DNA from: an uncultured Eubacteriales bacterium | GTDB taxonomy: Bacteria; Bacillota; Clostridia; Oscillospirales; CAG-272 | Reading direction: 5' to 3' | DNA length: 64,000 bases | NCBI GenBank assembly: GCA_934525675.1 | Contig: CAKSZH010000007.1 | Span: 54,134-118,133, forward strand | In this document: in pieces, positions 46,005 to 54,321 of the stretch | How positions within the stretch are numbered: the stretch's first letter is position 1 | How the letters are laid out: every line of letters begins with the position of its first letter | Translations under genes and position numbers: made by a program | Notes under the pieces: model-generated | The model's input: the letters and a program-made list of their open reading frames with translations, nothing else | The model's database searches: none | Told to the model about the DNA's origin: nothing

Positions 46005-47072
46005 ATGAAAAAGCTCAGATCGCTTTTCTGCCTTTGTCTGGTTATTTGTCTTACCTCAGGACTCCCCGCCATTCTGGCGGGGTGTTCTGAGGTTGCCGAT
46101 CCCTCCGCGGGGACGACAAAACCCAAAGGCATGATGTATCTCACCTATTTTGACACGGTGTCCTACATTTACAGCTATGCCGGCGACAGTCAGGAATCTT
46201 TCGAGGAGAATTGCCGGCTGGCATCGGAAACCCTGGAAGCCTATCATCAGCTTTTTGATATCTATCATGAATATTCCGGCGTAAACAATCTTGCCACAGT
46301 GAATCGGAATGCCGGGGGAGACGCTCTGGAGGTGGCACCAGAGCTTATTGCATTTCTGCTTTACGCAAAGGAAATGTATTCCGCGACAAACGGAGAAATG
46401 AACATAATGATGGGCGCGGTGCTGCGCTTGTGGCATGACTGCCGCGAGAACGCCTCGTCCGATCCCGCCAATGCAAGCATCCCCACAAAGGAGGCACTCG
46501 CCGAGGCGGCACAACATACTGACATCAACGCTCTTGAGATCGATCCGGCGAAAAACACCGTCCGTATCACCGACCCCAAGGCTTCTTTGGATGTTGGCGC
46601 ACTTGCCAAGGGCTATGCCACCGAGCGCGCCGCCGACCGGCTGCGTGACGCGGACGTGACCGCGTACGTGCTCAATATCGGCGGAAATATCCGCATCCTC
46701 GGGCACAAGCCGGACGGCTCCGCCTGGGTAACGGGGATCAAGGACCCCCGGAACACCGATCAGTTCGCGGCAAAGGTCAATCTTGCCGATACCTCCTGCG
46801 TGACCTCCGGGACCTATGAGCGGTATTTCACCGTGAACGGCGTGCGTTATCATCATATTATAGATAAGGACACGCTCCTGCCCGCCGCGTATTTTTCGTC
46901 CGTCACGGTCATTACGCCCGACAGCGGACTTGCGGATACGCTTTCCACAGCGCTTTTCTGTATGAGCTATGAGGACGGGCTGTCGCTCGTCGAAAAGCTC
47001 GGGGATGTGAAAGTCCTCTGGATTCTCCCCGACGGAACCCAATACAAGACCCCGGATCTGGAGCTTTCCTGA
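46005..47072 (+). CDS. apbE: FAD:protein FMN transferase ApbE
   Basis: 355 aa lipoprotein (signal peptide to LAGC). ApbE attaches FMN from FAD to a Thr/Ser of target proteins on the outer face of the membrane. Recognisable parts are TYFDTVSYIYSYAG, FDIYHEYSGVNNLATVNRNAG, SLDVGALAKGYATERAADRL, VLNIGGNIRILG and the Mg/FAD region HHIIDKDTLLPA then SGLADTLSTALFCM. It lies 24 bases after the lipoprotein gene and upstream of rnfC. Likely substrates are RnfD, RnfG and perhaps the lipoprotein. Confidence 0.95.
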   Translation: MKKLRSLFCLCLVICLTSGLPAILAGCSEVADPSAGTTKPKGMMYLTYFDTVSYIYSYAGDSQESFEENCRLASETLEAYHQLFDIYHEYSGVNNLATVNRNAGGDALEVAPELIAFLLYAKEMYSATNGEMNIMMGAVLRLWHDCRENASSDPANASIPTKEALAEAAQHTDINALEIDPAKNTVRITDPKASLDVGALAKGYATERAADRLRDADVTAYVLNIGGNIRILGHKPDGSAWVTGIKDPRNTDQFAAKVNLADTSCVTSGTYERYFTVNGVRYHHIIDKDTLLPAAYFSSVTVITPDSGLADTLSTALFCMSYEDGLSLVEKLGDVKVLWILPDGTQYKTPDLELS

Positions 47073-47441
47073 CCACGGCAGAAGACAAGCCCCGCCGTGC
47101 GGTGGTTCACCTTCATGCGGGCAAGCGGTTTCCCCGCCGCGCCTGCGGCACCATTCCGCCATTTTCGCATCGCGGCTTCCCGCTTCGCCAGCCCGCCGAT
47201 TTCCGGCGCTTTGCCGCCCCGGCGGCACCATTCCGCCATTTCCGCATTGCGGCTTCCTGTCCCGCCAGAGGACAAACTCCCGCCGTGTGCGGTTGTTCAC
47301 CGCCGTGCGGGCAAGCGGCTTTCATCGCCGCGCCCTTCCCTTCGTTCCCGCGGACCGAGGCTCACTGCCCGGTCCGGACATATATTGAACCGGACATATA
47401 CGGAAAGACAAAATACGTTCAGAATCAAAGGAGAAATTGTT
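47073..47441. repeat. Gap between apbE and rnfC with duplicated block
   Basis: No gene. GCGGCACCATTCCGCCATTT occurs twice (~47147 and ~47221), and GCGGGCAAGCGG with flanking GGTTCACC also occurs twice (~47100 and ~47290), so a segment of roughly 75-190 bases was duplicated. CCGGACATATA is directly repeated at 47374-47384 and 47390-47400. The rnfC ribosome site AAAGGAG is at ~47427. No clear promoter or terminator. Confidence 0.55.
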
Positions 47442-48800
47442 TTGAAAAAGGACATCTCGTCTCTGCACGTGCCCCACAACAAGCACACCGCTGCCATGAC
47501 ACCGGTGCGGATCGACCTGCCTCATGAGGTCTTCTTACCCATGAATATGCACTCCGGTCACGATGCCGAACCCATCGTCATGGTCGGGGATCAGGTCAGA
47601 GTCGGTCAGCTCATCGCAAGAGAGGAAGGAAGATTCTCTTCCCCCGTCCATGCGACCGTCTCCGGTACAGTGACCGAAATCGGTTCCATGGAAACCGCCA
47701 AGGGCGGCACCACCAAGGTCATCCGCATTGAGAGCGATGGCAAAATGGAGCCGGATCCCTCCGTCAAGCCCCCCGTCCTCACCGACTGCGACAGTTTCCT
47801 TGCCGCCGTCCGCGAAAGCGGTATGGTCGGTCTCGGCGGCGCGGCGTTCCCCACCTGGGCAAAGCTCAACGAAGCCAAGAACCCTGACTACCACGTGGAC
47901 ACCGTACTCATCAACGCCGCGGAATGCGAGCCGTACATCACAAGCGACCATCAGATGATGCTCACGCATCCCGAATGGATCGCCGACGGCATCGAGTACC
48001 TCCGGAAGTACATGAGCGAATACCTTTCCGGCGCGATCTATAAGATCTGCATCGAAAAGAACAAGCCCGACGCCATCGAGCTGCTGAAAAAGACCTTCCG
48101 GGAAAAAGAGTACGTTCAGATTCACGAGCTGAACGCCATCTACCCGCAGGGCGCAAAGCAGGTCATGCTGTACAACGCGACCGGCAGAGTCGCGGTCGCA
48201 GGCCGCCGCTTCCCCTCGTTCGGCGCGCTCATCATCAATGTCTCCTCGCTTGCCCTCATGGCAAATTACCTGAACACCGGTATGCCGCTCGTGGAACGTA
48301 TCGTGACCGTGGACGGTCCCGCCGTGAAGAGCCCCATGAACCTGATCGCTCCCATCGGCACCCGCATCAGCGAGCTTCTGAAAATCACGGGGCTCAATTC
48401 GGAGCCGGGCAAGGTCGTGGTCGGCGGTCCGATGAACGGATCTGCCATCTGCTCGGTGGACGATCCCATCGTCAAGGTTTCCAACGCCGTTCTGGTGTTT
48501 GACGAAAAGAGCGCCGTTCTGCCGAAGGCTTCCGCCTGCATCAACTGCGGACGCTGCATCGAAAAGTGCCCGGTCGGCATCAGCGTCGCCATGGTGGACC
48601 GCGTGATGAAGATCGACGACGAAGAGGAACGTGTAAAGAAGCTCATCGACACCGGCGTGCGCCAGTGCGTGGACTGCGCTTCCTGCTCCTACGTCTGCCC
48701 TGCACACCGTCCCCTGCTCGGGATCAACCAGGAGGCAAAGTCCTATCTGAAACGGTATGCCGCCGAACAAAAAGAGAAAGCGGAGGGTACTTCCAAATGA
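47442..48800 (+). CDS. rnfC: Rnf electron-transport complex subunit RnfC
   Basis: 452 aa, TTG start after AAAGGAGAAATTGTT. RnfC is the peripheral NADH-oxidising subunit with FMN and two [4Fe-4S] clusters. The N-terminal barrel-sandwich domain (DQVRVGQLIAREEGRFSSPV) is followed by the NADH/FMN motif GLGGAAFPTWAKL and CEPYITSDHQMM. The two ferredoxin motifs are CINCGRCIEKCPVGI and CVDCASCSYVCPAHRP. All are intact. The stop overlaps rnfD (ATGA at 48797-48800). Confidence 0.95.
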   Translation: MKKDISSLHVPHNKHTAAMTPVRIDLPHEVFLPMNMHSGHDAEPIVMVGDQVRVGQLIAREEGRFSSPVHATVSGTVTEIGSMETAKGGTTKVIRIESDGKMEPDPSVKPPVLTDCDSFLAAVRESGMVGLGGAAFPTWAKLNEAKNPDYHVDTVLINAAECEPYITSDHQMMLTHPEWIADGIEYLRKYMSEYLSGAIYKICIEKNKPDAIELLKKTFREKEYVQIHELNAIYPQGAKQVMLYNATGRVAVAGRRFPSFGALIINVSSLALMANYLNTGMPLVERIVTVDGPAVKSPMNLIAPIGTRISELLKITGLNSEPGKVVVGGPMNGSAICSVDDPIVKVSNAVLVFDEKSAVLPKASACINCGRCIEKCPVGISVAMVDRVMKIDDEEERVKKLIDTGVRQCVDCASCSYVCPAHRPLLGINQEAKSYLKRYAAEQKEKAEGTSK

Positions 48801-49738
48801 CAAAGTTACATATTTCCCCGACCCCGCATATTCATGAGGCAGGCTCCTCCACCCGGCGGATCATGCTGGATGTGATTATTGCTCTCCTCCCCGCGGCGGT
48901 TGCGGGCGTCATCATTTTCGGACTCGGCGCACTCTGGACGATTCTCGTCTGCATCGCCTCTGCGGTGCTTGCCGAATTCCTCTTCAACCTCATCGCACGT
49001 AAAGAACAGACCGTCGGCGATCTTTCCGCCGTGGTCACGGGACTTCTGCTCGCGCTCAACTTAAGCACCAACGTTCCCCTCCCCGAGTGCGCGCTCGGCT
49101 CCGTGTTTGCCATGGTCGTGGTCAAGGGCTTCTTCGGCGGTATCGGCAAGAACCTGGTCAACCCCGCCATTGCGGCGCGTGTGTTCCTGCTGCTTGCCTT
49201 CACCTCCAAGGTGGCTGGCGGCGCGAACCCCGTCGGCGCGGAGCTGACCTCCTCCGCAACGCCCCTTGTAACCATCAATCAGGGCGCGGAAGCGGCAAAG
49301 GCGATCTCCCTTGGCGACCTGTTCCTCGGGAACTACGGCGGCGCCATCGGCGAGACCTGCACCATTGCCCTGCTCATCGGCTTCGTTTATCTGGTCGTGC
49401 GCCGGGTCATCAAGTGGTACGTCCCCGTCGCCTTTGTGGGAACCGTGTTTGTCCTTGCGTTCCTCTTCGGCGGCTTTGACGTCCTGTACGCGCTTCGGTA
49501 CATCCTCGCGGGCGGACTTCTGCTCGGTGCCATCTTCATGGCAACCGACTACGTCACCACTCCCGCAACGGGACTCGGACGCATCATCTTCTGCGTCGGC
49601 GCGGGCATTCTGACCTACCTCATCCGTCGGTTCGGCGGGTATCCCGAGGGCGTGTCCATCGCAATCCTTTCGATGAACCTTCTGACGCCCTTTATCTCCG
49701 ACCTGACCAAGAAAAAAACGCTGGGGGGTGTGAAATAA
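48797..49738 (+). CDS. rnfD: Rnf subunit RnfD
   Basis: 313 aa polytopic membrane subunit (about ten hydrophobic segments), homologous to NqrB. MTKLHISPTPHIHEAGSSTRRIMLDVIIALLP is the usual start. FMATDYVTTPATGLGR contains the region where family members carry covalent FMN on a Thr. The ATG overlaps the rnfC stop, and the stop overlaps the rnfG ATG by one base (TAATG). With RnfC, RnfG, RnfE and RnfA it should form the membrane core of a cation-translocating NADH-linked complex. Confidence 0.94.
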   Translation: MTKLHISPTPHIHEAGSSTRRIMLDVIIALLPAAVAGVIIFGLGALWTILVCIASAVLAEFLFNLIARKEQTVGDLSAVVTGLLLALNLSTNVPLPECALGSVFAMVVVKGFFGGIGKNLVNPAIAARVFLLLAFTSKVAGGANPVGAELTSSATPLVTINQGAEAAKAISLGDLFLGNYGGAIGETCTIALLIGFVYLVVRRVIKWYVPVAFVGTVFVLAFLFGGFDVLYALRYILAGGLLLGAIFMATDYVTTPATGLGRIIFCVGAGILTYLIRRFGGYPEGVSIAILSMNLLTPFISDLTKKKTLGGVK

Positions 49739-51030
49739 TGAAATTCGTGAAATCCGCACTCATCCTCATTCTCACCGTCTGTGTGTTCGGCGCGGCAATG
49801 TTCGGGCTGAACAAGCTGACCGGTCCGATCATCGAGGCAAATCAGGCGGGTGCCGAGCTTGCTCCCCTGCTTGCCGTCATGCCCGAAGGCTCCTCCTTCG
49901 GCAAGGACGCGCTGATCTATGACAGCACAAACGCCTCCGCTTCCTCCCTCACGGGCGTCGGCGAGACGGTGCTCAAAATTTACCGCGAGGCAACCGGCAA
50001 GGGCTTTGCCATCCAGATGAAGACCTCCGGCAACTACAACGCCGCCGATCCCATCACGCTGACCATCGGCGTGGATGCCGCGGGCAAGGTCTGCGGCATT
50101 CAGGTGGACAACTACACAGACTCCATCGACGTGCGCGAAAAGGACGCGAACTTCCTCTCCTCCTTTATCGGACAGGATTCCGCCCTCGCGGACGTAACGC
50201 TGGTCGCCGGTTGCACCTATTCCTCCAGCGCAATCCGCAACGCGGTCAGCGCAGGTCTGGAAGCCCTGATTTCCAACAACCTCATCACCGCGGGTGAAAA
50301 ATCCCCTGTCCAGATATTTACCGAGATGCTTCCCACCGTTGCTCCCGGTATGGCAGTGAGCGGCATTCTCAAGGCAACCGAGGGTACTCCCACGGGCAGT
50401 GCCGAGGCTGTTTTCATTGCAAACAACGACAGCGCCGCAGCCTTCATCATGAAGGAAGGCGACAGTTACTTCCTCGCAGTGGTCCATGCTACGGGTACCG
50501 TCCGCGTCTATGACACCGACGGAAACGACGTGACCTCCGCGCACACCGCCCTCTCCGACGAAGCCAAGGCAAGCGCCGCGTCCGCTCTGAAGAGCCACGT
50601 GACCGAAGCAGAAACCAAACTCAAGCGGATGTTCAAGGGCGAAGAGGTCAGCGACGTCACGCCCGTCACGCTCGATACCTTCAATACCGTGGTATACGCC
50701 GCAACCTTCCGCGTCGGCGACGCAGAGTACACCTTCCTCTACTGCCGTCCCTTCGGCTTTGACCAGATGGATCTCTACATCGTACTCGACGCAAACGGCG
50801 CCATCGCAAAATTCGACGCAAAGGCAATCTTCTTTGAAACCGATTACTTCCCGGTTGCAGGTACCGTAAAGGTGCCCGAATACAAAGCGGCTCTGGAAGG
50901 TCTCAGCCCGGACAACTTCCCGGCTGACGCAGGTGTCGTCACCGGCGCCACCATGACCTCGACCGCAGTCCGCCAGGCGATCTCCGATGCCTTTGCCGCA
51001 TTTGCGGAAATCCGGAAGGGGGGTAACTGA
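49738..51030 (+). CDS. rnfG: Rnf subunit RnfG, double-length with two FMN-binding-like domains
   Basis: 430 aa, about twice the usual ~190-220. One N-terminal transmembrane helix (SALILILTVCVFGAAMFGL) anchors an extracytoplasmic part. Domain 1 (~35-185) ends in DVTLVAGCTYSSSAIRNAV. Domain 2 (~260-425) ends in AGVVTGATMTSTAVRQAI, the canonical ApbE site (Thr405). The two motifs align, so GCT with Thr160 replaces GAT in the first. Domain 1 also contains the RnfG-like GKGFAIQMKTSGNYNAADPI. The duplication might add a second flavin to the chain. The gene is coupled to rnfD and lies 3 bases before rnfE. Confidence 0.9.
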   Translation: MKFVKSALILILTVCVFGAAMFGLNKLTGPIIEANQAGAELAPLLAVMPEGSSFGKDALIYDSTNASASSLTGVGETVLKIYREATGKGFAIQMKTSGNYNAADPITLTIGVDAAGKVCGIQVDNYTDSIDVREKDANFLSSFIGQDSALADVTLVAGCTYSSSAIRNAVSAGLEALISNNLITAGEKSPVQIFTEMLPTVAPGMAVSGILKATEGTPTGSAEAVFIANNDSAAAFIMKEGDSYFLAVVHATGTVRVYDTDGNDVTSAHTALSDEAKASAASALKSHVTEAETKLKRMFKGEEVSDVTPVTLDTFNTVVYAATFRVGDAEYTFLYCRPFGFDQMDLYIVLDANGAIAKFDAKAIFFETDYFPVAGTVKVPEYKAALEGLSPDNFPADAGVVTGATMTSTAVRQAISDAFAAFAEIRKGGN

Positions 51031-51033
51031 GTT

Positions 51034-51636
51034 ATGAAAGAAAAACGTTTGCTTGCCGGAATGCCCATGTCGCTTTTGACCATGGCAGCCGCCTTTGTGC
51101 TCGCATCCAGCGCGGATCTCCGCGCCGCAGCCGGCATGAGCATCATGATCATTCTTGCCACGGTTCTGTCCTCCGCCGTTATCATTGCGACCAGCCGGAT
51201 CGTTCCGAAGAAGATCAAGCTCGTCGTCAACATCCTGATTATCACGGGCTTTGTCTCCATTCTCAATATGCTGTTTGAGGCGTTCTTCCCCATCGCGGTC
51301 AACCTGCTCGGCGTGCATCTGGCGGCAATCGCCGCCTGCCCCGTCATCTTCCGCGACGCGGACACCAACGGCAACGGCGAGGACGACCTGACCATCGGGG
51401 TCGCGTTTACCACCGCGCTCTTCCTGTCGCTTGTCATGGTCGTCTGCGCGCTCGTCCGTGAAGCGTTCGGCAGCGCCACCATCTGGGGTCACCCCATCGC
51501 CTTCCTCGAATCCGCCAAGATTCCGTTCCTCGCAGGTCCCTTCGGCGGTTACCTCATCGTGGCGATCGTCATCGCGGTGGTCAACGCCATCGTTGCCGCC
51601 TGCAAGAAAGATAAAAAGGAGGAGGAAGCAAAATGA
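51034..51636 (+). CDS. rnfE: Rnf subunit RnfE, divergent
   Basis: 200 aa, six hydrophobic segments. Family membership is supported by operon position and by IAACPVIFRDADTN and LVREAFGSATIWG, which correspond to VNCxxLGRAEAF and IREILGxGTLFG of typical RnfE. The second of the two cluster cysteines is kept (Cys102). The first (in LGxCP near the N-terminus) is not found; the aligned stretch reads VLASSADL. The Lys/Glu-rich C-terminus overlaps the rnfA ATG by 4 bases. Confidence 0.85.
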   Translation: MKEKRLLAGMPMSLLTMAAAFVLASSADLRAAAGMSIMIILATVLSSAVIIATSRIVPKKIKLVVNILIITGFVSILNMLFEAFFPIAVNLLGVHLAAIAACPVIFRDADTNGNGEDDLTIGVAFTTALFLSLVMVVCALVREAFGSATIWGHPIAFLESAKIPFLAGPFGGYLIVAIVIAVVNAIVAACKKDKKEEEAK

Positions 51637-52190
51637 GTGCCAAGATTATTTTCGGAATTCTTCTCGCCGGGCTTCTTTCCAACAACTACGCGGTCCTGCA
51701 GTTCCTCGGTACCGGCACCGTCATGCAGAATCACCGCCCCGTCAGGCAGTCGCTCGTGCTCGGGCTCGGCACCACCGTGGTCATGATCCTTTGTACCCTG
51801 ATCACCTGGCCGATCAACACCTACCTGCTCGCGAATGCGTCCTACCTGCGCATTATGGCGTTCATGATCGTGCTGATTGCTGTCGTGGAGCTGCTCCACT
51901 TCCTCGCAAAGCCGCTGCTTGACACCTTCTGCCATGCGGACTTCGTGCGCTACGGCATCAGCAGCGCCGTCCTTGCTCTGTGTATCCAGAACACGACGCT
52001 CGGCTTTGGCGAAGCAGTTCTCACCGCGCTTGCCGTCGGTATCGGCTTCACGCTCACCATGACGCTCTACTCCCGTCTCCGCGCGGCAATCTGGGACGAG
52101 GAAGCGGTTCCCGCTCCCTTCCGCGGACTTCCGATCTCGCTTCTGACGATGGGTATGATCGCTCTTGCGCTTCTCGCGCTCAATTTCTGA
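51633..52190 (+). CDS. rnfA: Rnf subunit RnfA lacking both cluster cysteines
   Basis: 185 aa, six hydrophobic segments. The family frame is clear: LLSNNYAVLQFLG (typical LxVNNFVLxxFLG), IGFTLTMTLYSRLRAAI and the C-terminal FRGLPISLLTMGMIALALLAL. Where RnfA normally has LGICPFLG the sequence is LGTGTVMQ (Gly28 for Cys). Where it has TTNCAVLG the sequence is IQNTTLGF (Asn120 for Cys). The other cysteines (54, 100, 117) are not in these positions. Normally these residues bind a [2Fe-2S] cluster with RnfE. No rnfB follows; a NusG-II protein does. Confidence 0.88.
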   Translation: MSAKIIFGILLAGLLSNNYAVLQFLGTGTVMQNHRPVRQSLVLGLGTTVVMILCTLITWPINTYLLANASYLRIMAFMIVLIAVVELLHFLAKPLLDTFCHADFVRYGISSAVLALCIQNTTLGFGEAVLTALAVGIGFTLTMTLYSRLRAAIWDEEAVPAPFRGLPISLLTMGMIALALLALNF

Positions 52191-52194
52191 TCCC

Positions 52195-52548
52195 ATGAAA
52201 AAACGCGACTGGATCCTCATCGGCGGGATCCTTGCCGTGGCACTGGTCGCCGCCCTGCTCCTGTTTTTCTTCCGGAAAGACGGGAGCGTGGCGGTCGTCC
52301 GGGTGAACGGCGGGGAGGTCGCCCGGTACAGCCTTTCCGAGAACGGGGAATATTCCCTCAACGGGGGCACCAACATCCTGCGGATCGAGGACGGCGCCGC
52401 TTATCTGACAGACGCGGACTGCCCCGACAAGCTCTGCGTCAAACAGGGGAAAATCCGCTATGACGGCGAGACCATCACCTGCCTGCCGAACCGTCTGACC
52501 GTCACCATTGAGAACGGAAAAGCGGGCGATGTGGAACTGATCCCGTAA
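52195..52548 (+). CDS. NusG domain II-containing membrane-anchored protein
   Basis: 117 aa. One N-terminal transmembrane helix (WILIGGILAVALVAALLLFFF) and an extracytoplasmic NusG-II beta domain with ADCPDKLCVKQGKI...ITCLPNRLTVTI, including the family's three cysteines. Such proteins sit next to Gx-type transporters, ApbE and Rnf genes in Firmicutes; the function is not established. It begins 5 bases after the rnfA stop, in the same operon. Confidence 0.88.
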   Translation: MKKRDWILIGGILAVALVAALLLFFFRKDGSVAVVRVNGGEVARYSLSENGEYSLNGGTNILRIEDGAAYLTDADCPDKLCVKQGKIRYDGETITCLPNRLTVTIENGKAGDVELIP

Positions 52549-52575
52549 CAAGCAAAACGGAAAGGAGGGCAGGCA

Positions 52576-53082
52576 ATGAAAAAATCCCTCACGCCCAAAA
52601 AAGTGGCGTTTCTGGGGCTGTCCATCGCCCTTGCCATGATCCTCTCCTTTGTGGAAAGCCAGATCCCGGTATTCACGACCATTCCCGGCATGAAGGTGGG
52701 GCTGCCCAACCTCGTCATGGTGTTTCTGCTCTACCGGGTCGGATGGAAAGAAACCATCGTCGTCAGCATCATCCGCGTGATTCTGGTCGCTCTTCTGTTC
52801 GGCAATCTGCAAAGCCTTGTGTTCAGTATTGCGGGCGCGGCGCTCAGCCTTGCCGGCATGATCCTGCTCAAGAAGTTCACGCAGTTTTCCACCGTCGCGG
52901 TCAGCGTGGTCGGCGGTGTGCTCCACAACGTGGGACAGATCATCGCCGCCTGCTTCTGGACGGGTACCAGACAGATCGCCTACTACCTTCCCGTACTGCT
53001 CGTCAGCGGCGTCTGCGCCGGTGTTGCGATCGGGCTGATCGCCGGATTCCTTCTCAAACGGCTGGAAAAGATCCGGTTTTAA
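52576..53082 (+). CDS. Gx transporter family protein (HepS component I-like)
   Basis: 168 aa integral membrane protein with about five helices (VAFLGLSIALAMILSFVESQIP, MKVGLPNLVMVFLLYRVGWKETIVVS, VVGGVLHNVGQIIAACFW). It belongs to the family annotated as heptaprenyl diphosphate synthase component I / Gx transporter, which looks like a small transporter of the ECF S-component kind. Near ApbE/Rnf genes a flavin or quinone-precursor role has been suggested; nothing here proves it. GGAAAGGAGGGCAGGCA precedes the ATG. It is last in the operon, before a strong terminator. Confidence 0.82.
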   Translation: MKKSLTPKKVAFLGLSIALAMILSFVESQIPVFTTIPGMKVGLPNLVMVFLLYRVGWKETIVVSIIRVILVALLFGNLQSLVFSIAGAALSLAGMILLKKFTQFSTVAVSVVGGVLHNVGQIIAACFWTGTRQIAYYLPVLLVSGVCAGVAIGLIAGFLLKRLEKIRF

Positions 53083-53149
53083 GGGGGACGGCGCCGGGTA
53101 TGACCGGATTACACACGGGTTAACCCGGACAGTTACATCCATTCAAAAG

Positions 53150-53193
53150 AATCTCCCCGCCGTCCGTTGGACGGCGGGGAGATTTTCTTTTTT
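53150..53193 (+). terminator. Terminator of the rnf operon
   Basis: A 16-bp perfect stem (AATCTCCCCGCCGTCC / GGACGGCGGGGAGATT), 3-base loop, then TTCTTTTTT. Confidence 0.93.
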
Positions 53194-53752
53194 GGGGGCG
53201 GTCGGGTGCGGCGGGTAAGCCACGGCACAAGCAATCCGCGCCGGGCGCGGACAGGCAGGGGAATCCGACACCCGAAGTTCCCCGGTAGACCGGCACGCAT
53301 TACAGGGTGGAACGACAACGCAAAGAAGCCGTTGGGTGCGGGAATGTCGGGAAAAATTGGGGAGCACGAGATGGTCGCGGGGATGGTTTCTGTTTTCGGG
53401 CGATAAACGTCAGGCGGAGTCGGATTCGCCGCCGGGCTTTTGCCGGACGGGGGAAAATTTTCTGTTTTTAGGGGGTAAGCCGAGCACGAGCGCCGCCCCC
53501 CTCTTTTCCCGCAAGGAATGCGTGTCTCAAAGCAGTCCCCTGTATCCACCGCCGTCAGGCGGGGGCGACTTCCGCCCGCGCCGCAGGCGCGCGGCTGTCC
53601 CCCTTCCCGGCTCGCTCCGCCGTCCCCTCTGTCCCCCTCCCTCCGCGCCTTCCCTTCCCCGCGCCGCATCGCGGACTTCCGCCGCCCCGCTCCGACGGCT
53701 CAATCCCCACACAAGAACTGAAAGTAAAAATTTTCTTTCGGGAGGTGTTTTT
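53194..53752. other. GC-rich stretch without recognised gene
   Basis: No frame shows a protein family. GGGTAAGCC followed by a GAGC/CAAGC phrase occurs twice (~53214 and ~53482), and CGCC/GGCG clusters give several weak hairpins. It ends with the ribosome site GGGAGGTGTTTTT of the next frame. Confidence 0.5.
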
Positions 53753-54115
53753 ATGCATGGTGGCGGTGGCCCCAGCGGGGGCGGAGGACCCGGCGGCAGA
53801 GGTCCGGGAAGACCCCGCGGGTTCGGAGGTGCCGGGCGAATCCGGCGGCAAAGTTACCCGCCCGCAATGGTGGCAGAAAAGAAACTGTTGCCAAAAACGC
53901 ACCCGGCGGAACGAACGTTTGCAAAAGAACAAATCACATGGTCACTCCGACGGGAACAGTCTCCGCTGCGCTCCGATTCGGGCTGCCACCGGCAGTCCGG
54001 ATTTTCCGAACCCATGCGCAAGCGGGTTTGCTCTGCGGATTTCGGAATTTTCTGCGCTTGCGCCGGGTCGCTTGTTGGTACGGGTTGCAAAAAGCCCTGC
54101 CACCCAAAAGGGTAA
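53753..54115 (+). CDS. Glycine-rich small protein, probably cut off by a repeat
   Basis: TTTCGGGAGGTGTTTTT, a convincing ribosome site, precedes MHGGGGPSGGGGPGGRGPGR and PRGFGGAGRIRR. Small Gly/Pro/Arg-rich proteins of this kind are common in Clostridia. After about 60 residues the frame enters the 196-bp tandem repeat (53941 on), and the remaining residues have no protein character, so the original 3' end has probably been replaced. No function can be assigned; the frame may not be expressed. Confidence 0.35.
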   Translation: MHGGGGPSGGGGPGGRGPGRPRGFGGAGRIRRQSYPPAMVAEKKLLPKTHPAERTFAKEQITWSLRREQSPLRSDSGCHRQSGFSEPMRKRVCSADFGIFCACAGSLVGTGCKKPCHPKG

Positions 54116-54321
54116 AGCGACCTTTCCGTTGTAAAAGTGACCCCTACGGGAACAGTCTCCGCTGCGCTCCGATTCGGACTGCCACCGGCAGTCCGAATGT
54201 TCCGAACCCATGCGCAAGCGGGTTTGTTTTGCGGATTTCGGAGTTCTCTTCGCTTGCGCCGGGTCATAGTGGGTACGGGTTGCAAAAAGCCCTGCCACCC
54301 AAAAGGGTGGCAGGGCTTTTT
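53941..54321. repeat. 196-bp tandem repeat ending in a strong hairpin
   Basis: Two units about 196 bases apart (CGGGAACAGTCTCCGCTGCG at 53951 and 54147). Each continues through GCCACCGGCAGTCCG, ACCCATGCGCAAGCGGGTTTG and GTACGGGTTGCAAAAAGCCC. The second unit ends in a complete hairpin at 54284-54321; the first ends in CACCCAAAAGGGTAAAGC, a broken version of it. Confidence 0.85.

Noticed and set aside
52195..52548. RnfB in the position after rnfA
   Set aside because: The gene there has one membrane helix and a NusG-II domain, and none of the ferredoxin CxxCxxC clusters of RnfB.
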